Shown one piece after another: positions 47,247 to 55,586 of a DNA stretch of 64,000 bases. The first letter of the stretch is position 1. The number at the start of each line of letters is the position of its first letter. The stretch comes from Mycobacterium sp. MFM001. GTDB lineage: Bacteria; Actinomycetota; Actinomycetes; Mycobacteriales; Mycobacteriaceae. The position numbers and the translations under genes were made by a program. The notes under the pieces are model-generated. The model was not told the DNA's origin and did not search any database. It saw only the letters and a list, made by a program, of their open reading frames with translations. The DNA is taken from the NCBI RefSeq assembly GCF_003402475.1, contig NZ_BFAB01000001.1, positions 62,001 through 126,000 of the forward strand, read 5' to 3'.

Positions 47247-47938
47247 GCCTGGTCCTGGTGGTCCACGGCACCCGCAGACCGGAGGGGATCGCCATGATCG
47301 GCGACCTCGTCGAGCAGGTCGGCGCGGTGCTGAAGCAGCGCGTGCACGTGGGATTCGTCGACGTGCTGGGTCCCACGCCCAGCGAAATACTGTCCGACCC
47401 GGCGGTCGCGGCCGAGCCGGCGATCGTCGTACCGGCGTTCCTGTCCCGCGGGTACCACGTTCGCACCGACCTGCCCTCGCACGTCGCCACCAGCTGTCAT
47501 CCCGACGTCATTGTCACGCCGGCGCTGGGTCCCAGCCCGCAACTCGCGCGGATCGTCTTCCACCAAATGCGCGAATCCGGTTGGCGCCCCGGTGATTCAG
47601 TGGTTCTCGCGGCCGCGGGTACATCGGACAAGGCAGCGCGTACCGATCTGCGTACCACCGCGATGCTGCTGGCCACGCTCACCGGATCGCCGGTGGAGTT
47701 GGCGTTCGCCGCCACCGGTGAACCCAGTGTGGCCGAGGCTGTCGCGCAGGCGCGCAGCCGATCGGCTCGCCGAGTTGTAGTGGCCTCGTACCTACTTGCC
47801 GAGGGCTTGTTCCAGGAGCGGTTGCGGGATTCCGGCGCCGACGTCGTCAGCCGGCCGCTGGGCACTGACCCTGCTCTGGTGCGGTTGATCGCCGGCCGTT
47901 TTCAGGCCGCCCGCGCCTGCGCGCCGGTGTCACCGTAG
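47243..47938 (+). CDS. Sirohydrochlorin chelatase-like protein (CbiX/SirB type)
   Basis: The 231-residue protein has two CbiX-like halves. The first has LVLVVHGTRRPEGIAMIGDL with the chelatase histidine, then VPAFLSRGYHVRTDLP; the second has VVLAAAGTSDKAARTDL and VVASYLLAEGLFQERL. These enzymes insert iron or cobalt into sirohydrochlorin, giving sirohaem for nitrite reductase. It overlaps nnaR by 4 bp at its start and the convergent nirD by 37 bp at its end. It matches Rv0259c. Confidence 0.82.
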   Translation: MSLVLVVHGTRRPEGIAMIGDLVEQVGAVLKQRVHVGFVDVLGPTPSEILSDPAVAAEPAIVVPAFLSRGYHVRTDLPSHVATSCHPDVIVTPALGPSPQLARIVFHQMRESGWRPGDSVVLAAAGTSDKAARTDLRTTAMLLATLTGSPVELAFAATGEPSVAEAVAQARSRSARRVVVASYLLAEGLFQERLRDSGADVVSRPLGTDPALVRLIAGRFQAARACAPVSP

Positions 47939-48282
47939 CGGCACACCTGCACGATCCCGTCGATCACCCGGGTCGGGTAGACCGGCACCGCCACCGCGGG
48001 GTCGTCGAGGCAGCGGCCGTCGTCGAATGCGAAGGCCTGCTTGGCGATTGGTGATTGAACGACGGGCCGACCGCCGCGGTCGCCCACGATGCCGCGGGAC
48101 ATCACCGCAGCACCGGAGAACGGGTCGATGTTTCCCAGCGCATGCAGCGATCCGTCGTCGAGGCGGAACAGCGCCGCCTGCGAGCCGTCGTCGAGCAGCA
48201 CGCCGACACCGCGGCCGGGGATGAGGTAGTCGTAGGCGCACGCCGCGGTCCAGGTCTTGGTCATGTCATCTACCAGTGTCAT
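47902..48282 (-). CDS. nirD: Nitrite reductase small subunit NirD
   Basis: NirD is the small subunit of NADH-dependent assimilatory nitrite reductase, with a Rieske-like fold. The 126-residue protein has GRGVGVLLDDGSQAALFRLDDGSLHALGNIDPFSGAAVMSRGI and SPIAKQAFAFDDGRCLDDP. As in other NirD proteins, the Rieske cluster ligands are not all kept, so it is probably structural. It lies 25 bp after nirB. Its 3' end overlaps the convergent chelatase gene by 37 bp. Confidence 0.92.
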   Translation of the reverse strand: MTLVDDMTKTWTAACAYDYLIPGRGVGVLLDDGSQAALFRLDDGSLHALGNIDPFSGAAVMSRGIVGDRGGRPVVQSPIAKQAFAFDDGRCLDDPAVAVPVYPTRVIDGIVQVCRYGDTGAQARAA

Positions 48283-48307
48283 GAGATCTCCTTGGTGTCG
48301 TGCACTT

Positions 48308-50881
48308 TCACGCCGGCATCGTCGGCATACCGATGGAAACGGGGGCGGGCCGCTTACGCCCGTTGTATTCGGTGAAGGTCACTGTCGAGTCGACTGCGTC
48401 CGGGGCGTTGACGAAGGAGACGAACCGCGACAATTTGTCCGGATCCTCCAGGACGCCTTTCCATTCGCACTTGTAGTTCGCCACGTGCCGCGCCATTGCG
48501 GCTTCGAACTCCTCGGCGAGGCCCAATGAGTCTTCGCAGACCACCTCGCGCACGTGATCCAAACCGCCCTCGAGTGATTCGATCCACGGCGCGGTGCGCT
48601 GCAACCGGTCGGCGGTGCGGATGTAGAACATCAGGAACCGGTCGACGTAGCGGACCAGCGTTTCCTCGTCGAGATCGCCGGCCAGCAGCTGGGCATGCTT
48701 GGGCGTCATCCCGCCGTTGCCGCCGACGTAGAGGTTCCAGCCTTTCTCGGTCGCGATCACGCCGACGTCTTTGGCGCGCGCCTCGGCACATTCCCGCGCG
48801 CAGCCCGACACGCCCATCTTGATCTTGTGCGGTGCCCGCAGCCCGCGGTAGCGCAATTCCAGGTCGATGGCCAGCTGCACCGAATCCTGTTGTCCGTAGC
48901 GGCACCAGTCGCTGCCCACGCAGCTCTTGACCGTGCGCAACGCCTTTCCGTAGGCGTGCCCGGATTCCATGCCGGCGTCGACCAGCCGCTTCCAGATGGC
49001 CGGCAATTGGTCGACCCGTGCGCCGAACAGGTCGATGCGCTGGCCGCCGGTGATCTTGGTGTACAGCCCGAAGTCCTGGGCGATCTGGCCGATCAGGATC
49101 AGGTGCTCGGGTTTGATGTCGCCGCCGGGAACTCGGGGCACCACCGAGTAGCTGCCGTTGCGCTGGATGTTGGCCAGGAAGTGGTCGTTGGAGTCCTGCA
49201 GCGCGGCCTGCTCACCGTCGAGGATGTGGTCGGAGCCGGTGGACGCCAGGATGGAGGCGACGACGGGTTTGCAGATGTCGCAACCCATTCCGGTACCGAA
49301 GCGCTCCAACAGCCCCGAGAAGGTGCGGATCGACGTGGCGCTGATGATCTCGAAAAGCTCGGCGCGGGACTGGCTGAAGTGCTCACACAGCGCCTTGGAC
49401 TGCTCGACGCCCTCGGCCTCCAGCAGCTGCTTGAGCAGCGGAACGCAGGAACCGCACGACGTACCCGCCCCGGTGCAGGACTTCAGGCCCGGCACATCGG
49501 TGCAGCCACCCGCAATGGCGTCGCACAGCTCGGCCTTGGTGACGTTGTTACACGAACAGATCTGCGCCGAGCCCGGTAGCGCGCCCACACCCAAAGCCGC
49601 TGCGCCGCCTTCGGATTGGGCCGGCGAGATCAGCGCCAGCGGATCGCCGGGCAGTTCCTCGCCGACCATCGGCCGCAGCACGCCGTACGCGGAAGCGTCG
49701 CCGACCAGGATGCCGCCGAGCAGCGTCTTGGCGTCGTCGGAAAGCACCAGCTTGGCGTAGGTCTGGTTCACCGCGTCGTTGACGACTACCTCGAGGCAAT
49801 TCTCCGTCGTGCCCATCGCATCGCCGAAACTGGCCACGTCGACGCCGAGCAGCTTGAGCTTGGTCGACATGTCGGGCTCGGGGAATTCGGCCGCACCGTC
49901 AAGCAGTCGGTCGGCGACCACCTCGGCGGAGGTGTATCCGGGACCGACCAGGCCGTAGCAGCGGCCCTCGATAGCGGCCACCTCACCGATCGCATAGACG
50001 TTGTAATCGCTTGTCCGACAGGATAAGTCGGTGAGAACACCGCCGCGCTCGGCGATCGCCAGCCGTGCCGCGGAGGCCAGCTCGTCACGTGGCCGGACGC
50101 CGGCGGCAAAGATCACCACACCGGCGTCGACGACCTCGCAGTCCGACAGGTGCACGCGCAGCGATCGCCAGCCGTCCAAATGCTCGAAGGATTCGATCCA
50201 GTCGGTTTTCACGTCGAGATGCACCGAGATCCCGAGCTCGGCGATCATCCGCCCCAGCAGCGCCCCGCCCGCCTCGTCGAGCTGCTGGACCATCAGCCGC
50301 GGCGCCAACTCGACGATGTGGGTCTGCAACCCGAATCCGCGCAACGCGTTCGCGGCCTCCAACCCCAACAGGCCACCGCCGACCACCACAGCGGTCTTGG
50401 TGTGGCCGGCGTCGAGCGTGCGCTGGGCGTCGGCGCGAATGGCGTCGAGGTCGTCGAGGGTGCGGTAGACGTGGCAACCGGGCAGGTCGTGGCCCGGAAC
50501 CGGGGGGACAAACGCGTACGACCCAGTCGCCAGCACCAGCTTGTCGTATCCGAACTCTTCACCGCTGCTGGTGACCACTTTCCGGGCGGCCCGGTCGATG
50601 TCGACGACGCGGGAGTTCAGCAGCAGCCTGACGCGCTCGTCGCCGGCGTAGTCGTTGCCGGGCAGGGCAAGTTGCCGGCGTTCCCAGTGCTCGGTGTAGG
50701 CGGTCAGGCCCACTCGGTCGTAGGCTGCGTCGGATTCCTCGGCCAGCACGGTGATTCGCCACATGCCGTCGGCGTCGCGGGCACGCAGCGCCTCGACGAA
50801 ACGGTGGCCGACCATGCCATGCCCGACCACGACGACATCGCGAATATGGCCGTCGTCACAGCGATTTCGGGCTGAAGCCAT
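48308..50881 (-). CDS. nirB: Nitrite reductase large subunit NirB
   Basis: NirB reduces nitrite to ammonium with NADH. The 857-residue protein contains an FAD/NAD module (about 15-330, VVVVGHGMVGHRFVEAL and VVVGGGLLGLEAANALRGFG), a BFD-like [2Fe-2S] domain with clustered cysteines (CSCNNVTKAELC, then TSCGSC), and a C-terminal sirohaem/[4Fe-4S] reductase part with CVGSDWCRYGQQDS and GVSGCARECAEARAKDVG. All cluster cysteines are present. It is transcribed with nirD. The upstream 200 bases are shared with the heat-shock gene acr2. It matches Rv0252. Confidence 0.95.
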   Translation of the reverse strand: MASARNRCDDGHIRDVVVVGHGMVGHRFVEALRARDADGMWRITVLAEESDAAYDRVGLTAYTEHWERRQLALPGNDYAGDERVRLLLNSRVVDIDRAARKVVTSSGEEFGYDKLVLATGSYAFVPPVPGHDLPGCHVYRTLDDLDAIRADAQRTLDAGHTKTAVVVGGGLLGLEAANALRGFGLQTHIVELAPRLMVQQLDEAGGALLGRMIAELGISVHLDVKTDWIESFEHLDGWRSLRVHLSDCEVVDAGVVIFAAGVRPRDELASAARLAIAERGGVLTDLSCRTSDYNVYAIGEVAAIEGRCYGLVGPGYTSAEVVADRLLDGAAEFPEPDMSTKLKLLGVDVASFGDAMGTTENCLEVVVNDAVNQTYAKLVLSDDAKTLLGGILVGDASAYGVLRPMVGEELPGDPLALISPAQSEGGAAALGVGALPGSAQICSCNNVTKAELCDAIAGGCTDVPGLKSCTGAGTSCGSCVPLLKQLLEAEGVEQSKALCEHFSQSRAELFEIISATSIRTFSGLLERFGTGMGCDICKPVVASILASTGSDHILDGEQAALQDSNDHFLANIQRNGSYSVVPRVPGGDIKPEHLILIGQIAQDFGLYTKITGGQRIDLFGARVDQLPAIWKRLVDAGMESGHAYGKALRTVKSCVGSDWCRYGQQDSVQLAIDLELRYRGLRAPHKIKMGVSGCARECAEARAKDVGVIATEKGWNLYVGGNGGMTPKHAQLLAGDLDEETLVRYVDRFLMFYIRTADRLQRTAPWIESLEGGLDHVREVVCEDSLGLAEEFEAAMARHVANYKCEWKGVLEDPDKLSRFVSFVNAPDAVDSTVTFTEYNGRKRPAPVSIGMPTMPA

Positions 50882-50903
50882 GGCCCGAGGCTATGGAAGC
50901 GAT

Positions 50904-50919
50904 GTTGCCGATATGTTTC
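50904..50919 (-). promoter_or_regulatory. Candidate GlnR site upstream of nirB
   Basis: On the minus strand GAAAC-N6-GCAAC lies about 22 bases before the nirB start and fits the half-site pattern and AC-N9-AC spacing of actinobacterial GlnR boxes. A second GCGAAACA occurs 32 bases further upstream. GlnR and NnaR co-control of nirBD is known in M. smegmatis; this site itself is only a pattern match. Confidence 0.4.
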
Positions 50920-51004
50920 GCCAACTTGGCCGCAAGCTGTGAGACTGTTTCGCAAATCTCTCCATTTTTGGTGGGACCCGTTCGCCGCCAGCGAACGCGC
51001 AGGT

Positions 51005-51031
51005 GGAACTTAAGCGTAGGCGACTCATGTT
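51005..51031 (+). promoter_or_regulatory. SigE/SigH-like promoter upstream of acr2
   Basis: A GGAAC at 51005-51009 and a GTT at 51029-51031, separated by 19 bases, fit the -35/-10 pattern used by the mycobacterial stress sigma factors SigE and SigH. The acr2 start lies 54 bases after the GTT. The motif is short; its overlap with an HspR-type site raises its weight. Confidence 0.5.
51009..51029. promoter_or_regulatory. HAIR element (HspR operator) upstream of acr2
   Basis: CTTAAGC-N7-ACTCATG matches the HspR-associated inverted repeat CTTGAGT-N7-ACTCAAG at 11 of 14 positions with the correct spacing. It lies between the -35-like and -10-like elements, where a bound repressor would block polymerase. 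Rv0251c (acr2) is a known HspR target in M. tuberculosis. Confidence 0.7.
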
Positions 51032-51084
51032 TACCTCAGTGACAGGCCGGCACGGTGTCGGCCGGATCACGACGAGGAGGACTC

Positions 51085-51522
51085 ATGAGCAACGTCACAC
51101 TGTGGTCGCGACCCGCTTGGGACACCGAGCGCCGGATGCGCGAATTCTTCGGTCCCGCAGCCGCGTCCGACTGGTTCAAGCCGCTCAACGGTTTTAGCCC
51201 CGCCGCCGAAATCGTCAAGGACGGCGACGACGCGGTGGTCCGCGTCGAGCTGCCCGGAGTGGACGTCGAGAAGGACGTCAACGTCGAGCTCGACCAGGGC
51301 CGCCTGGTGATCCACGGCGAGCGCCGCGACGAGCACGCCGAGGACAAGGATGGCCGCACTCTGCGTGAGGTCCGCTACGGCTCGTTCCGCCGGTCGTTCC
51401 AGTTGCCGGCGCACATCACGAGCGAGGCGGTATCGGCCTCCTACGACGCGGGCGTGCTGACCGTCCGGGTAGCGGGTGCTTACGCCGGTACGCAGGCCAA
51501 GCGCATCGCGATCACCAAGTAG
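51085..51522 (+). CDS. hsp: Small heat-shock protein Acr2 (Hsp20)
   Basis: The 145-residue protein is the alpha-crystallin-type chaperone Acr2 (Rv0251c), which holds unfolding proteins during heat and oxidative stress. The start is the ATG at 51085, with GAGGAGG five bases upstream; an earlier reading start at 51055 is ignored. The alpha-crystallin domain spans about residues 35-135 (AAEIVKDGDDAVVRVELPGVDVEKDVNVEL to GVLTVRVAGAY). It is divergent from nirB, with stress-type promoter and operator signals upstream and a long hairpin after the stop. Confidence 0.95.
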   Translation: MSNVTLWSRPAWDTERRMREFFGPAAASDWFKPLNGFSPAAEIVKDGDDAVVRVELPGVDVEKDVNVELDQGRLVIHGERRDEHAEDKDGRTLREVRYGSFRRSFQLPAHITSEAVSASYDAGVLTVRVAGAYAGTQAKRIAITK

Positions 51523-51527
51523 CCAAC

Positions 51528-51575
51528 AGACGCAAAGTCCCCCGCACGCACGGCGTGTCGGGGGATTTTGCGTCT
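51528..51575. terminator. Hairpin after acr2, copy 1 of a dispersed repeat
   Basis: Outer arms 51528-51544 and 51559-51575 pair over 17 bases with one G-U, and inner arms CACGC/GCGTG close on the loop acg. It lies between the convergent stops of acr2 (51522) and the lyase-family gene (51584). Core and right flank resemble the hairpin at 60090-60134. Confidence 0.8.
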
Positions 51576-51583
51576 GGTCGCGG

Positions 51584-52345
51584 TCAGGCCCAGCGGGCCA
51601 GGATCTCCTTGGCCCGGCTGGTCAGCGCGGCCTGGAAAAACGGGCCGAAGCTGACCCGTCCGACACCCAGCGGGCCGAACGATGCGGGGTCGTCCTGATC
51701 CGGCAGCGCAATCGCGTTGACCGGCAGCGGAAGCTCAGAGATCAAGCGCCGCAACGTATCCGGGTCGTGGCGACCCACCGGATACAGGACGTCTGCGCCA
51801 GCGGCCGCGGCCTCCTTCAGCCGGGCCACCGCCCGCTCGACGCGGTCCGATTCGTCGCCGTCCTTGCGCAGGAACAAATCGGTGCGCGCGTTGATCACGA
51901 CATGCACTCCGGCCGCGTCGGCCGCCGAGCGCAGCGCGCCGACGAATTCGGCGTGCTCACTCACCGAGCGCAGCCGCTTGCCCTCGCTGTGCACGGTGTC
52001 CTCGATGTTCAGACCCACCGCCCCGACGCCGATCAGCCCGTCGATCAGCTGTTCCGCCGGCAGCCCGTAACCCGACTCGACGTCCACCGACACCGGGACA
52101 TCCACCGCCGCGGTGATCTGCGCGACCCGGCCCAAAACGTCGTCGAACGACATGCCTTCGTTGTCCGGCTTGCCGACCGAATCGGCGACCGGGTGGCTGC
52201 CGACGGTCAGCGCGGCGAACCCGGCCTCGGTCGCCAACCGTGCCGACCACGCGTCCCACACCGTCGGCAAGATCACCGGATTCCCCGGCTGGTGCAGCGC
52301 CAGCAGCGCGGCTGCGCGGTCGGCGAGTGTGCGCTCTGCTGGCAT
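51584..52345 (-). CDS. Isocitrate lyase/PEP mutase superfamily protein
   Basis: The 253-residue protein starts at the ATG at 52345 with GGAAAGGG upstream. It is a phosphoenolpyruvate-mutase/isocitrate-lyase superfamily member of the short, oxaloacetate-decarboxylase-like kind: NPVILPTVWDAWSARLATEAGFAALTVG, the metal-binding VSVDVESGYG, GAVGLNIEDTVH and HVVINARTDLFL. Such enzymes cut C-C or P-C bonds of small acids such as 2-methylisocitrate or carboxy-phosphonopyruvate. The specific substrate is not clear. It is divergent from the sdh operon. Confidence 0.85.
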   Translation of the reverse strand: MPAERTLADRAAALLALHQPGNPVILPTVWDAWSARLATEAGFAALTVGSHPVADSVGKPDNEGMSFDDVLGRVAQITAAVDVPVSVDVESGYGLPAEQLIDGLIGVGAVGLNIEDTVHSEGKRLRSVSEHAEFVGALRSAADAAGVHVVINARTDLFLRKDGDESDRVERAVARLKEAAAAGADVLYPVGRHDPDTLRRLISELPLPVNAIALPDQDDPASFGPLGVGRVSFGPFFQAALTSRAKEILARWA

Positions 52346-52457
52346 CGGTGCGGCCCTTTCCGTCGCACGGACGTGACCTGCCTCACCTCCGCTGTGTGCG
52401 ATGGATAGTATCGAGGGACGTACTGTGATCCACGACACCATCAGCTCAGGAGATCCG

Positions 52458-52754
52458 TTGTCGAGCCCCACTGAATTCGCCGAACTGCACAACCTCATCG
52501 GTGGTTTGCGGCGGTGTGTGACCTCGCTGAAGTCGCGCTATGGCGACACTCCGGCGATGCGGCGCATCGTCAACGACGCCGAGCGGATTCTCAACGATGT
52601 CGAACTGCTCGACATCGACGCCGGGGAGCTGGAGTTGGCGCACGCCAGCGTCCCGCATGCCGGTGAGAAAATCCCGATCCCCGACACCGAATACGACGCC
52701 GAATTCTGGCGCGACGTCGACGACGAGGGAGTTGGCGGGCACAGCCGGCCCTGA
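52458..52754 (+). CDS. Conserved mycobacterial protein upstream of sdh1 (Rv0250c-like)
   Basis: The preferred start is TTG 52458, with AGGAG five bases upstream, giving 98 residues, close to the 97 I recall for Rv0250c; ATG 52401 and GTG 52425 are alternatives. The protein is helical and acidic (LHNLIGGLRRCVTSLKSRYG, IVNDAERILNDVELLDIDAGELEL) and ends with FWRDVDDEGVGG. No known domain is recognised. It lies 75 bp before the sdh1 genes and may be cotranscribed. Confidence 0.75.
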   Translation: MSSPTEFAELHNLIGGLRRCVTSLKSRYGDTPAMRRIVNDAERILNDVELLDIDAGELELAHASVPHAGEKIPIPDTEYDAEFWRDVDDEGVGGHSRP

Positions 52755-52829
52755 GGACCCCCGCGGTTCGGGTGCGCAGGTGTGACTTAGTACCCTCCAA
52801 CGAGCCCCACGCGAAGAGGATCACAGTTG

Positions 52830-53651
52830 ATGAGCGCACCTACCGCGAACCGTCCTGCCACCGGCGTCTTCTCGCCCACCCGCGCGCAGCTGTCGCAGCG
52901 CACGCTGCGCACCGACCGGTGGTGGATGCCGATCTTTTGGACAGACCTGGGTCTGTCGGTGTTCATCATCTACGCGACAATCCGGGCTTTTTGGGGCAGC
53001 GCCTATTACGTCGAGAAGTACCACTACCTGACGCCGTTCTACTCACCGTGCGTGAGCGCGTCATGCGTGGAGGGAGCCCGGCACTTCGGCACGTGGGTCG
53101 GTGAACTGCCCTGGTTCATCCCCATGGCATTCATCTCGCTGCCGTTCCTGCTGGCCTTCCGGTTGACCTGCTACTACTACCGCAAGGCTTACTACCGGAC
53201 CGTGTGGCAGTCCCCGCCGGCATGCGCTGTGGCAGAACCACATTCGAAGTACACCGGCGAGACACGGCTTCCGCTGATCATGCAGAACGTGCACCGCTAC
53301 TTCTTCTACGTGGCGTGCGTCATCTCACTGATCAATACCTACGATGCCATCAAGGCGTTCCACTCGCCGAGCGGCTTCGGCATCGGACTGGGCAACGTGA
53401 TCCTCACGGGCAACGTGATTTTGCTGTGGATCTACACGCTGTCCTGCCACTCCTGCCGCCACGTGACCGGCGGCCGGCTCAAGCACTTCTCGAAACATCC
53501 GGTGCGCTACTGGCTCTGGACGCAGGTCAGCGTGATCAACACCAAGCACATGCAGTGGGCGTGGATCACCCTGGGCACCCTGATCCTGACGGACTGCTAC
53601 GTCATGCTGGTGTCCAGCGGCGTCATCTCAGACCTGAGATTCATTGGCTGA
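52830..53651 (+). CDS. sdhC1: Succinate dehydrogenase 1 membrane subunit (Rv0249c type)
   Basis: The 273-residue membrane subunit anchors Sdh1 and passes electrons to menaquinone. The start is ATG 52830 with AGAGGA upstream. It has five hydrophobic helices, for example IFWTDLGLSVFIIYATIRAF, FIPMAFISLPFLLAFRLTCYY and WAWITLGTLILTDCYVMLV, and conserved histidines (NVHRYFFYV, CHSCRHVTGG) suited to haem binding. It is the first gene of the Sdh1 operon. It lies 18 bp before sdhA1. Confidence 0.88.
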   Translation: MSAPTANRPATGVFSPTRAQLSQRTLRTDRWWMPIFWTDLGLSVFIIYATIRAFWGSAYYVEKYHYLTPFYSPCVSASCVEGARHFGTWVGELPWFIPMAFISLPFLLAFRLTCYYYRKAYYRTVWQSPPACAVAEPHSKYTGETRLPLIMQNVHRYFFYVACVISLINTYDAIKAFHSPSGFGIGLGNVILTGNVILLWIYTLSCHSCRHVTGGRLKHFSKHPVRYWLWTQVSVINTKHMQWAWITLGTLILTDCYVMLVSSGVISDLRFIG

Positions 53652-53669
53652 CAAGACAAGTGAGGGTTC

Positions 53670-55583
53670 ATGGTTGAGGTCGAACGGCACTCCTACGACG
53701 TAGTCGTCATCGGTGCCGGCGGCGCGGGGCTGCGTGCGGTCATCGAGGCGCGCGAACGGGGCCTGAAGGTCGCCGTGGTGTGCAAATCCCTTTTCGGCAA
53801 GGCACATACGGTGATGGCCGAGGGCGGTTGCGCGGCGTCGATGGGCAACGCCAACCCGAAAGACAACTGGCAGGTGCATTTCCGCGACACCATGCGGGGT
53901 GGGAAGTTCCTGAACAACTGGCGGATGGCCGAGCTGCACGCCAAGGAGGCGCCGGACCGGGTCTGGGAACTGGAGACCTACGGCGCGCTGTTCGACCGCA
54001 CCAAAGACGGCAAGATCAGCCAGCGCAACTTCGGCGGGCACACCTACGCGCGGCTCGCCCACGTCGGCGACCGCACCGGGCTGGAACTGATCCGCACGAT
54101 GCAGCAGAAGATCGTCTCGCTGCAACAAGAGGACTACGCCGAGCTCGGCGACTACGAGGCGCGGATCAAGGTGTTCGCCGAGTGCACGATCACCGAACTG
54201 CTCAAGGACGGTGACGCCATCGCGGGAGCGTTCGGCTACTGGCGCGAGTCCGGCCGGTTCATCCTGTTCGAGGCGCCCGCGGTGGTGATGGCCACCGGCG
54301 GAATCGGCAAGTCGTTCAAGGTGACGTCGAACTCCTGGGAGTACACCGGCGACGGGCACGCGCTGGCGCTGCGGGCCGGCGCGACGCTGATCAACATGGA
54401 GTTCGTCCAGTTCCACCCGACCGGCATGGTGTGGCCGCCCAGCGTGAAGGGGATCCTGGTCACCGAGGGCGTGCGCGGTGACGGCGGGGTGCTGAAGAAC
54501 TCCGACGGCAAGCGGTTCATGTTCGACTACATCCCGCCGGTGTTCAAGGGCCAGTACGCCGAGACCGAGCAAGAGGCCGACCAGTGGCTCAAGGACAACG
54601 ACTCGGCCCGGCGCACCCCGGACCTGCTGCCCCGCGATGAGGTGGCCCGCGCCATCAACTCGGAAGTCAAGGCCGGCCGCGGCACGCCGCACGGCGGGGT
54701 CTACCTCGACATCGCGTCGCGGTTGACGCCCGCGGAGATCAAGCAGCGGCTGCCCTCGATGTATCACCAGTTCATGGAGCTTGCCGGGGTCGACATCACC
54801 AAGGAGCCAATGGAAGTCGGGCCCACCTGCCACTACGTGATGGGCGGTATCGAGGTCGACCCGGACACCGGCGCGGCGACGGTCCCCGGGCTCTTCGCCG
54901 CCGGCGAATGCTCCGGCGGGATGCACGGCTCCAACCGGCTGGGCGGCAACTCGCTGTCGGACCTGCTGGTGTTCGGCCGGCGCGCCGGCCTGGGCGCCGC
55001 CGACTACGTCCGCGCGCTGCGCAGCCGTCCGTCCGTCTCCCAAGAGTCCGTCGACGCCGCTGCCACGCTGGCGCTAGAACCTTTCGAGGGACCCAAAGAC
55101 GGTTCGCCGGCGGAGAATCCGTACAAACTGCAGATCGACCTGCAGGACACGATGAACGACCTGGTCGGCATCATCCGCAAGGCCGACGAGATCTCCGAGG
55201 CGCTGTCCCGGCTGGAGGAGTTGCGGACCCGGTTCACCAGGATGCAGGTGGAGGGCAACCGGCAGTACAACCCCGGCTGGAACCTGGCCATCGACCTGCG
55301 CAACATGCTGATGGTCAGCGAATGCGTGGCCCGCGCGGCGCTGGAACGCACCGAGAGCCGCGGCGGCCATACCCGTGACGACCATCCCGCCATGGAGGCC
55401 GACTGGCGCAACACGTTGCTGGTGTGCCGGGCTGACGGGGACCAGAGCCTGCCTCACATCAGCGTCACCCGCGAGGAGCAGGTCCCAATGCGGCCCGACC
55501 TGCTGGAGCTCTTCGAGATCTCCGAGTTGGAGAAGTACTACACCGACGGCGAGCTGGCCGAGCACCCAGGACGGAGAAGCTAG
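53670..55583 (+). CDS. sdhA1: Succinate dehydrogenase 1 flavoprotein
   Basis: The 637-residue flavoprotein oxidises succinate to fumarate. The FAD-binding VVVIGAGGAGLRAVIEARERG is near the N-terminus, and the covalent-FAD histidine lies in GKAHTVMAEGGCAASMGN. Active-site text includes EFVQFHPTGMVWPP, and the C-terminal FAD block is GLFAAGECSGGMHGSNRLGGNSLSDLLVFGRRAG. All expected motifs are present. It is four bases ahead of sdhB1. Mycobacterial Sdh1 (Rv0247c-Rv0249c) is the main aerobic succinate dehydrogenase. Confidence 0.95.
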   Translation: MVEVERHSYDVVVIGAGGAGLRAVIEARERGLKVAVVCKSLFGKAHTVMAEGGCAASMGNANPKDNWQVHFRDTMRGGKFLNNWRMAELHAKEAPDRVWELETYGALFDRTKDGKISQRNFGGHTYARLAHVGDRTGLELIRTMQQKIVSLQQEDYAELGDYEARIKVFAECTITELLKDGDAIAGAFGYWRESGRFILFEAPAVVMATGGIGKSFKVTSNSWEYTGDGHALALRAGATLINMEFVQFHPTGMVWPPSVKGILVTEGVRGDGGVLKNSDGKRFMFDYIPPVFKGQYAETEQEADQWLKDNDSARRTPDLLPRDEVARAINSEVKAGRGTPHGGVYLDIASRLTPAEIKQRLPSMYHQFMELAGVDITKEPMEVGPTCHYVMGGIEVDPDTGAATVPGLFAAGECSGGMHGSNRLGGNSLSDLLVFGRRAGLGAADYVRALRSRPSVSQESVDAAATLALEPFEGPKDGSPAENPYKLQIDLQDTMNDLVGIIRKADEISEALSRLEELRTRFTRMQVEGNRQYNPGWNLAIDLRNMLMVSECVARAALERTESRGGHTRDDHPAMEADWRNTLLVCRADGDQSLPHISVTREEQVPMRPDLLELFEISELEKYYTDGELAEHPGRRS

Positions 55584-55586
55584 AAG

